Below are positions 32,824 through 39,356 of a DNA stretch of 39,356 nt, one piece after another. Source of the DNA: Chromera velia (Eukaryota; Sar; Chromeraceae); contig JAHBMJ010000383.1 in NCBI GenBank assembly GCA_018398765.1, positions 10,001 through 49,356 on the forward strand. The letters are read 5' to 3'. The notes beneath the pieces are model-generated. The model saw nothing but the letters and a program-made list of their open reading frames with translations, searched no databases and was not told the DNA's origin. Position numbers and translations under genes: made by a program. Each line of letters opens with the position of its first letter. The stretch's first letter is position 1.

Positions 32824-33141
32824 TGGTTTTTTGAGAGACGGCAAGAGAGAAAGGCAAAGTGGGAACCAGAATCTCTGTATCAAATGAGACGACGCAAAGA
32901 GCCGGTGCAGCAGTCTAGTTTATATGAGGCACAAATTGCGGCGGAACGTGGGATTCTTCCAGATGTATCGACACGTCGTTCACACACTTCAGAACTTCGA
33001 GACGGCCCGATTTGTAATGATTTGTATGGCTGCCTACGGCCTGCATGAAGCTGCATGCGTAGAATTGCGTAGACGGTCAACAAAATTCGCATGACATTTC
33101 GCGTGATCATGTGTGATCTCAGTGTGAAAGACAGTCATGGA

Positions 33142-33510
33142 TCACAGGTCGAGATTGAAAGGTATATATACATCTCTCTGGCTGTTGGCGAAAACACGCA
33201 CGCAGGCCTTGTTTTGGGTAGTGGGAACGCTGCGGGAAGCAATTTCGTGGTGAGTAGACGGCACCAAGCATCTGATTTTGGCTTGACGTGAATGGGAGAC
33301 AGAGCGTGTAACTTCAGACTGTCCGCTTAGTATCTTCCCTCGTGTTCTGCAGCAATCTCCACTGTCCTTCAGCTGTGGCCTGCCTGCCACAGTCTCTTGA
33401 ATAGCCTCAATACCGAGGTGTGGCATTTTTGCCGCGGAGAACGGCCTGTTAGCTTCCTGAGGCACCCCTGCAAAAGAGTGCGCCTGTCGATTTAAATTGA
33501 ATCCGTCCAT
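33142..33510 (-). CDS. Hypothetical ORF in the divergent intergenic region
   Basis: A 122-residue frame starts at ATG 33508-33510. No domain is recognised and its composition is unremarkable. It overlaps the TATA-like sequence proposed for the DUF1907 gene, so it is more likely chance or part of a 5' UTR than a real gene. Confidence 0.15.
   Translation of the reverse strand: MDGFNLNRQAHSFAGVPQEANRPFSAAKMPHLGIEAIQETVAGRPQLKDSGDCCRTRGKILSGQSEVTRSVSHSRQAKIRCLVPSTHHEIASRSVPTTQNKACVRVFANSQRDVYIPFNLDL
33162..33170 (-). promoter_or_regulatory. TATA-like element upstream of the DUF1907 gene
   Basis: TATATATAC on the minus strand lies about 340 bp before the DUF1907 start, similar to the spacing of the TATA-like element before the b5-reductase gene. 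It is a weak candidate based on sequence and spacing alone. Confidence 0.3.
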
Positions 33511-33662
33511 CGTCCTGGGCCTCTTGGGACGAAGACGACGAGGCGGATCATCTGCTTTCCTCAGCCTCCAGTTCTTGATCAGAAAGCTGCAGGCAGGCTC
33601 AAAGAAGAGAAGCCACAGAACTTAGACAGGCGGGGGGAAACTGAAGAATTAAATTCCTCAAC

Positions 33663-34992
33663 ATGTCGGGAACGGCAGTCTCGACATCGGAGAAAGCTCC
33701 GATTAACTCACAGGTATATACAAAGGAGCCTAACTCCTCTCGCCGTTTTTGCCTTTCCAGCTCTCTCATCCGGAGGCTTGCCCACAGAACTTTTGCAAGC
33801 ATTTGGTCGCCCCGTCGTGTCCACCCCCCGTCTTCCAACTGTGAGGCTGACGCACGGGCTCTCTTTTCGATCGATTGGGGGTTTCCTAACGTGCCCATCC
33901 CCAGCCTGCTTGCCGGCTCTCCAGCCTCTGTGTTTTCCTGCCTGCACGCCTTCTCATACTCACTCCGCTTCTTCTCTGTTTACGGCTAGTCAATGTGTGT
34001 GGGCTTGCGCATCAGTTCAATCGGCTCTGTGGGGTGGTCCAATCAGTTTGATGATTGCGCCGGTGCGAGAGAGTGATCACTTGTGGACCTCCCCTTCTTC
34101 TCCCTTCTTATTCTCGACCGAGCGAGCCTTCCCTTCCCTTCCCTGCAGGACATGATAGAGCTGGGGGACTTTGCGGTTTGGTCCCTGTCCTCAGCCAAGC
34201 CGGGGAATGGAGTCGAGCAGCTGCGGGACGGCAACACAGGCACATTTTGGCAGTCAGTCAGTCAGTCAGTCAGTCAGTCAGTCAGTGCAGTCTTCCCTTG
34301 TACTGTCTATCTGTTGGTCGATTTGTCGATCTGTCTGTCTTCCTCCTCATAAAAAAAAATGCACCGAAAGGACAAAGACAGTCTGCCTCTCCCACACCCA
34401 TTTTGTCCAGTCGATGGCCTCTTTCTGCCGAAACGTCGACAGATAGCGGTAATCAGGATTCTTCCGTCCATCCCGATTTGGACGCTTCAAATTGACGGTA
34501 TTTCTTTTTTTGCTTTGGGCTCTTCAAAATCAGGTCCGACGGACCCCAGCCGCACCTGGTCGACATACAGTTTCCTCACCTGACCGATGTCTCGGTGAGT
34601 GCAGCGTTAACGGGACGCGGGGAGGGGGAGGGGAATGACATCCAGAGTCGATTTCTGTACGTTTCATCAGGAGTCAACAGAAATTAAGTGCCCTCAGCCG
34701 ACTGACGTGCCTGACGGTAAACAGGCTGTAGAAAGTGCAGATAGCTCCTTGCCTGCCTGTCTTGCGCGTGAGTTTTCTTTGTTTGTGTCTTTTCTTTCTC
34801 GTTTTCATTCCGTGTCTCTTTTTGTCAAGCTTTCTCTCTCTGTCTCTATCTGCCTATCCCTATTCCTCCATCCATCATGGTATCACTGTCCTAATCGCTC
34901 TGAGCCCCGCTTCGCTTCACCTCTCTGTTTTTCATTTCTGTTCTGAGGTCCCATCTGCGGGTGCCCATGTCTTCTCTCTCTCTCTCTCTCCC

Positions 34993-35030
<38 letters not shown>

Positions 35031-36970
35031 TCTTCTCTTATCTGCCTGTCTGTCTGCCTGCAGAAGATCGACATCAACGTGAGCCACAACATCGACGAGT
35101 CGTACACCCCTCAGACACTCTCGGTCCGAGCGGGGACGTGTGCAGACAACTTGCAGCCTCTCGGGAAGACCATTGAATTGAAAAAACCAGAAGGGTGGTC
35201 GGTCCGGGTGTTCGACCGAGTGAGGAAGTTCATTTCTTTCCTCAGATCTTGGCTTGGGTTGTGCAGTGCTTCCGCTACAGAATGATGGTCGAATCCGTAT
35301 GAGCAAACGATGAACTCGAAGAGAACAGACCAGCAAATGCTGCTTTGCTCCTCATTGTTCTGGAGAGAGGCAGAAGCGGGCATTCATTCGCTCAGTCTGG
35401 TGCCCTTCCCTCAGTAAATGTCATCTCTCTCTTTATCTCTCTGCTCCGTACCGCCCCCCTCCCCCCTCCCTCTCTCTCTGTGTGTGCTTCCTTTCTTCAC
35501 TTCACACTTCAGCCCTGAGTGTCCCTTCTCCCTGCAGGACCACTATCCCCGTCAGGCCGCCTCGCACGGACCCTAGGAAGGCACAGTCAGTCAGTCAGCC
35601 GACGCAACAGCCACCAGCAAGACATGCAGGCAGCGTCGCAGGGAGACGAATATCGTCGGTCCTCATCCACACGCACAGGGGGCCGTCTGCTTCAGCATGC
35701 ATTTGGATTCCTCACACATACGAAAGTTCTCCAGAACAAGCCGGCAAGCCTCCCTCTATTTTGACGCTCACAGATTTTGTTTTTTTCATTCTGACAGATA
35801 ACCAGAGAACTGTGATTCACGTACACGCAAATTGCATCCTGCCTGAGGTACGTGTCAAGGTTGGATTCATGATCCAAAGAAGAATGCTCGCAAGGGACCG
35901 GAACACTCGGTTCTCCTAGACCGCTATGGTCATTTAGTGCCGATGAATCTCTCTCCTGCAAGCTTGCTTTCGCGCACGATTTATCGTATGCATGTCATTT
36001 TCCCCTCCTTTTGATCATCACGCTCCTTTTTTCAAAATGCGAATAGAATGATCGACGCTCGTGCACGCTTTTCTCTCTCTTTGCAGGAGTGAAGCAGAAG
36101 TCGAGGGAGGGCAGCCAGAATTCGTATCCTGCATGCATTCATTTTCATACAGAGAAATAATTCTGTATGAAAATAAATGCAAGCGCTTTTCTCTTTGCAG
36201 GAGTGAAGCAGAAGTCGAGGGAGGGCAGGCAGAATTCGTATCCTGCATACATTCATTTTCATACAGAGAAATAATTCTGTATGAACATAAATGCAAGCGC
36301 TTTTCTCTTTGCAGGAGTGAAGCAGAAGTCGAGGGAGGGCAGGCAGAATTCGTATCCTGTTTCTTTCTTCAGTTGGCGATATTGAACAACCACCAAAACG
36401 GAAGGGACACCCACCTCAGACAAGTGAAAGTTTGGGGTCCCAAAAAGTCAGTTGCATTTCTTTTTTTCTCCGCCCTCTCGCCAGGGACAACTTTTCACTC
36501 TATCGGATTCCCTGTATGTACGTCTATCGACATGTCTATCTGTAGATCTGTCAGCGTCGATTTATGTACGAAAGAGACCCTTATTTCAGATGGGTGAACG
36601 TCTCAACGAAAGCATGCCATCCGTCCGCGAAAAATCTGCAAGCCTCTTGGCGCTCAATTTCACTGCATGTCTGTTCTCTCTCGCGCTCTCTCTCGTCACT
36701 CACGCCACTGGGCCGCTGTTTGCAATTTTGTTGTCGTCCGCTGAATTGCCCGCTCCTCTGCTTATTTATGCTTTGATTGCTTGCCTGATCGAAACTCTGC
36801 TTAATTATGCTTTGATTGCTTGCCTGATCGAAACTCTGCTTGATTATGCTTTGATTGCTTGCCTGATCGAATCGTGCTGCAGGAATTGTTTGACAGTGAT
36901 TCCCCGGACAGTGAAAGAAGCTGTGGGCGCCCTTCGCCCCGAAGTTTTGACGATGGCCTCGGTGCGTTAG
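33663..36970 (+). CDS. APC10: Anaphase-promoting complex subunit 10 (DOC domain)
   Basis: Seven exons join in phase: 33663-33713, 34149-34252, 34534-34594, 35064-35197, 35538-35585, 36315-36446, 36883-36970. They total 618 nt, or 205 residues, against 185 in the human protein. The DOC/APC10 signature is strong: [64 protein letters not shown], then [20 protein letters not shown]. The chain ends in VR, resembling the Ile-Arg tail that docks APC10 on TPR subunits of the APC/C. APC10 helps bind substrate degrons for cell-cycle ubiquitylation. Exon 5 and the donor at 35198 (GTCGGT) are the least sure part. A GTGAGG donor at 35220 is a better consensus but gives a mismatched phase with the next exon. 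Confidence 0.9.
34253..34286 (+). repeat. (GTCA)n run beginning at an APC10 donor
   Basis: The 5' splice site GTCAGT at 34253 continues as about eight GTCA units. A shorter run begins at the next-but-two donor (35586). Confidence 0.95.
34975..35030. repeat. (CT)n and (CA)n microsatellite in an APC10 intron
   Basis: Short CT and CA runs precede the 35064 acceptor. Confidence 0.95.
36087..36428 (+). repeat. Triplicated 114-bp acceptor/exon unit containing a hairpin element
   Basis: The acceptor plus exon start (GCAG then GAGTGAAGCAGAAGTCGAGG) occurs at 36087, 36201 and 36315, each 114 bp apart. Units 1 and 2 each end in a hairpin: arms 36134-36152 and 36163-36181 pair at 18 of 19 positions around a 10-base loop, and the second is at 36248-36295. 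The frame stays open through all three units. The third copy runs on into the conserved APC10 sequence. Confidence 0.95.
36759..36873. repeat. 39-bp tandem repeat, three copies, before the last APC10 exon
   Basis: TGCTTNNTTATGCTTTGATTGCTTGCCTGATCGAA units repeat every 39 bp and end 9 bp before the 36883 acceptor. They could affect acceptor or branch-point use. Confidence 0.9.
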
Positions 36971-38700
36971 CTCCACCGGTAGCTTGAAAACATTTGAAAG
37001 CCACTTTGACTAGCTTAGGCTTGCATGGTTCGATTCGTCTGACATACTCTGCCAGTGGGACAAGGTCTCGCCTTGTCAAAGAAGTTTTTGTTTCAGTGCT
37101 TTAATTATTTCACATTACAAATTTAATTGCGAAACCTAGTGCGGAACTCCTGAATGAATTGTTTTTTTTTAATAATTTGAAATATGTATATATTCAATTT
37201 ATCTTTTCAGTTAGCTAATATGCAGTCACACGTATATGATTTTTAGTATAACATAATTTACAGTAGGCTTTGTACTATGTAGGCTTTATAGAATAGGATA
37301 CGATATGATAGGATTTATGTTCCAGGTGCTTCCGAGGTCCTATAAAGTCTATAAAATCCCTCATGATAAGTTTTAACAACAAATGTTATATCAAGTGTTA
37401 TATCTAGTGTTATATGAAGTTTTACAAGAAAATTCAGAAGAGCTCTTCATCATTTCTTAGATAAAATATTTCTGATTAGATTTGTTGTACTTCTAGTTGT
37501 ACTTATAGGCTTGAAGAGTCAATGAAAACATAGCAGTTGAAATGCTGCGGTACTTCCTAGGGTACTTCAACTTAGTCTTCAAGCCTAGTTGAAGCCTTGA
37601 AGGTGCACAATTAGAAAGGTCTCCCAAGCTAGCTCCCAAGGAATCTTTAAAACCCTAGTTAAAACCGTAAGGAGAACGGTCCGAGAACCTGACCACTAAT
37701 GACGAGGGACACCCATGCTAGCACCCATGCAATATGTTGCTGTTGTCACCCCTCTACTACCCTCTACCTGATCTTCGCGCGCACTCAAAACTCTGACAAG
37801 AATGGAATCTACAGAACGGCATGAAAGCAAGCACGAACACGCAGCTAACTTACTGGAAGCCGATCCATCTGGATGCATTCCTTCGAGCTGGAGAGACAAA
37901 CACAGACATAGACAGAGACACGACACTGGACAATGATATGTGGGCAAAAGAAGAGAAGAACAACGCATGTGCACGCACCAATGAGATTCAAGCACGTGGT
38001 TTAAATATCATCTTATGTTGACGACAAACAACAAAACTGCGCTTCCCTGTGCGTCCAGGAATCCTCGTTGTTGATGGACAGTCAAACAGAACAAGAGTCC
38101 ATCTCTTTTCTCGTACCCCCCCCAATCTCTTTTCTCTCTCTGCCTCCACCCTCCCTTTTCCCTTTGTATAAATATGCAGATGCACGTTGCGGTCTCTTGA
38201 TCTTTCATCTTCCTCCTTCGCGTTCTCTTCAAAACACAAACAAAAATCTACAGAAAGAAAAACGAAGCACATAAATATTCGACTGCGTCTACTGTGCAGT
38301 CACTCGTCATGTGAAGGAGGCGAGAAGCCAGGGAGAGAAAAGACTTCATTGTTTCAAGCGAAACACTTCAGCAAAACACGAAAGAAGCAAACACGACATA
38401 CGGGAGGCAGGGAGGGAAAAGGGGAGAAAGAAAGCGAATGACAAAGAGCGAGGGAGAGGCTCATCGATCGAAAAGCAATCAAGAGCCCCCGAATTCTTTC
38501 ACCAACACCGCGCACGTGCACGTTTTTGTCACTTATTCCAACAGAAGAATGTTACAGTGGCTAAGGGAAGAGAGAGAAGTCAAGAGAAAGGAAAAAGAGA
38601 GAGAGAATCCTTTGCCAGACATGCAGCCAGCCTCCTCGATCCCCATTCAGCTTCCTTGGACGCCTCTTTGAGGGCAGGAAGCAAGGGAAGGAGGCAAACG
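36971..38700. other. No gene recognised; AT-rich then mixed
   Basis: About 37080-37520 is AT-rich, with a 12-bp triple repeat (GTTATATCAAGT-like) near 37385-37420. No frame has recognisable protein similarity. Confidence 0.4.
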
Positions 38701-38726
38701 GGGAACTTCTGTGTTGATATACTCCC

Positions 38727-38727
<1 letters not shown>

Positions 38728-38800
<73 letters not shown>

Positions 38801-38945
38801 CGCACAACTGCATGGGAAACAAGAAGGAGAAAGGACAGATTTTCAAACAACTGCTTGGCAGCTACAGTTGCTGCTTTAAATTTAAGCAAACAGGCGAAGA
38901 AGCGTGCATGCACGCACGCACGCACGCGAACACACACACACACAC

Positions 38946-39020
<75 letters not shown>
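38728..39020. repeat. (GA)n and (CA)n microsatellite blocks
   Basis: GA runs at 38728-38797 and CA then GA runs at 38930-39020 account for the long Arg-Glu and Thr-His frames. Confidence 0.95.
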
Positions 39021-39247
39021 CGCACACACTGTTTCCACACAGCGAATGTAACTTTCCCTGCCCCCCCCTGAACCCGGCCCATCCAAAGACCTGCCGGTTG
39101 GTTGGTTGAGGGGGTCCCTTCCGAGCAAAGGAAAGGAAGTTCATTCATAGGCAGATAGACTGGCTCTGGCTTTTTGATGGTGATACGAGAGGTGCAAAAA
39201 TACAGTACTGCTGCCCGGCTTCATTTCATACTTCCATACAACGGCTC

Positions 39248-39356
39248 GGGCAAGGAGGAGAAGAAGAAGAAAAGAAGAACAGAGTCCGGAGAGGATGAGG
39301 GGCAAGGAGGAGGAGAAGAAGAGAAGAAGAACAGAGTCAGGAGAGGATAAGGGGCA
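39248..39356. repeat. ~53-bp Lys/Glu-codon-like tandem repeat running off the window
   Basis: Two copies of GGGCAAGGAGGAGAAGAAGA-type sequence (about 39248 and 39300) and the start of a third reach the window end, so the array continues beyond it. Confidence 0.85.

Noticed and set aside
32824..32883. 20-residue upstream extension of the DUF1907 ORF
   Set aside because: It would start at TTG. The ATG at 32823 fits the family N-terminus.
35771..35848. Apparent exon after CTGACAG with a GTACGT donor
   Set aside because: It needs phase 1 entry, which no APC10 donor supplies well, and the sequence does not match the DOC fold. Exon 35538-35585 fits both phase and family better.
1..39356. tRNA, rRNA or snRNA genes
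   Set aside because: I saw no cloverleaf with A/B boxes and no rRNA core sequence on either strand. A covariance search was not possible.

Overview
This is an intron-rich nuclear window from a eukaryote. All introns I could place are GT-AG, dinucleotide and tetranucleotide microsatellites are extreme, and a decayed Ty3/gypsy-type pol fragment lies at the left edge. Together with clustered TGCATGCA palindromes, the style suggests a chromerid or other alveolate alga (Chromera velia is my best guess). That assignment is inference, at about 0.4 confidence. A run of 13 Ns at 12863-12875 marks an assembly gap inside a (CT)n intron.

Layout. Positions 1-1740 hold a dead integrase-region remnant, a polypurine tract and a possible 3' LTR start. 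Positions 1741-5387 are dominated by minisatellites and direct repeats, ending in a three-unit acidic/Ser-rich coding repeat. Positions 5388-10690 are AT-rich and mobile-element-like: a GIY-YIG/T5orf172-type ORF between ~110-bp direct repeats, long CA/GA microsatellites, and a ~0.9-kb element with ~200-bp terminal inverted repeats. Positions 11049-29925 hold one very large gene on the + strand. Positions 29926-31827 are repeat- and AT-rich with no gene seen. Positions 31828-32823 (- strand) hold an intronless C11orf54/DUF1907 homologue. Positions 33663-36970 (+ strand) hold a seven-exon APC10/DOC1 gene. Positions 36971-39356 have no recognisable gene.

The main discovery is the gene at 11049-29925. 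I could join about 30 exons with matching phases into one frame of about 1667 residues. It has a signal peptide, ten cytochrome b5-like modules that all keep two candidate haem-ligating histidines and share an unusual paired-cysteine pattern, an uncharacterised insert, and then a complete ferric reductase/NADPH oxidase core (two bis-histidine helix pairs, HPFT FAD motif, GPFGG, GVGVTP and CGP nucleotide-binding motifs). Read as one protein, it would be a transmembrane oxidoreductase carrying an extracytoplasmic array of up to ten b-type haems. It could move cytosolic NAD(P)H electrons outward through a haem chain, or bind or scavenge haem. I know of no described protein with this architecture.

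A second theme is how introns behave here. 5' splice sites are extended into GTCA, GTGA or GTAA tetranucleotide runs. A small hairpin sequence (core CTGTATGAAAGTAAATGCAG) sits at exon edges next to duplicated exon sequence. Exon edges together with their splice sites have been tandemly amplified in both large genes.
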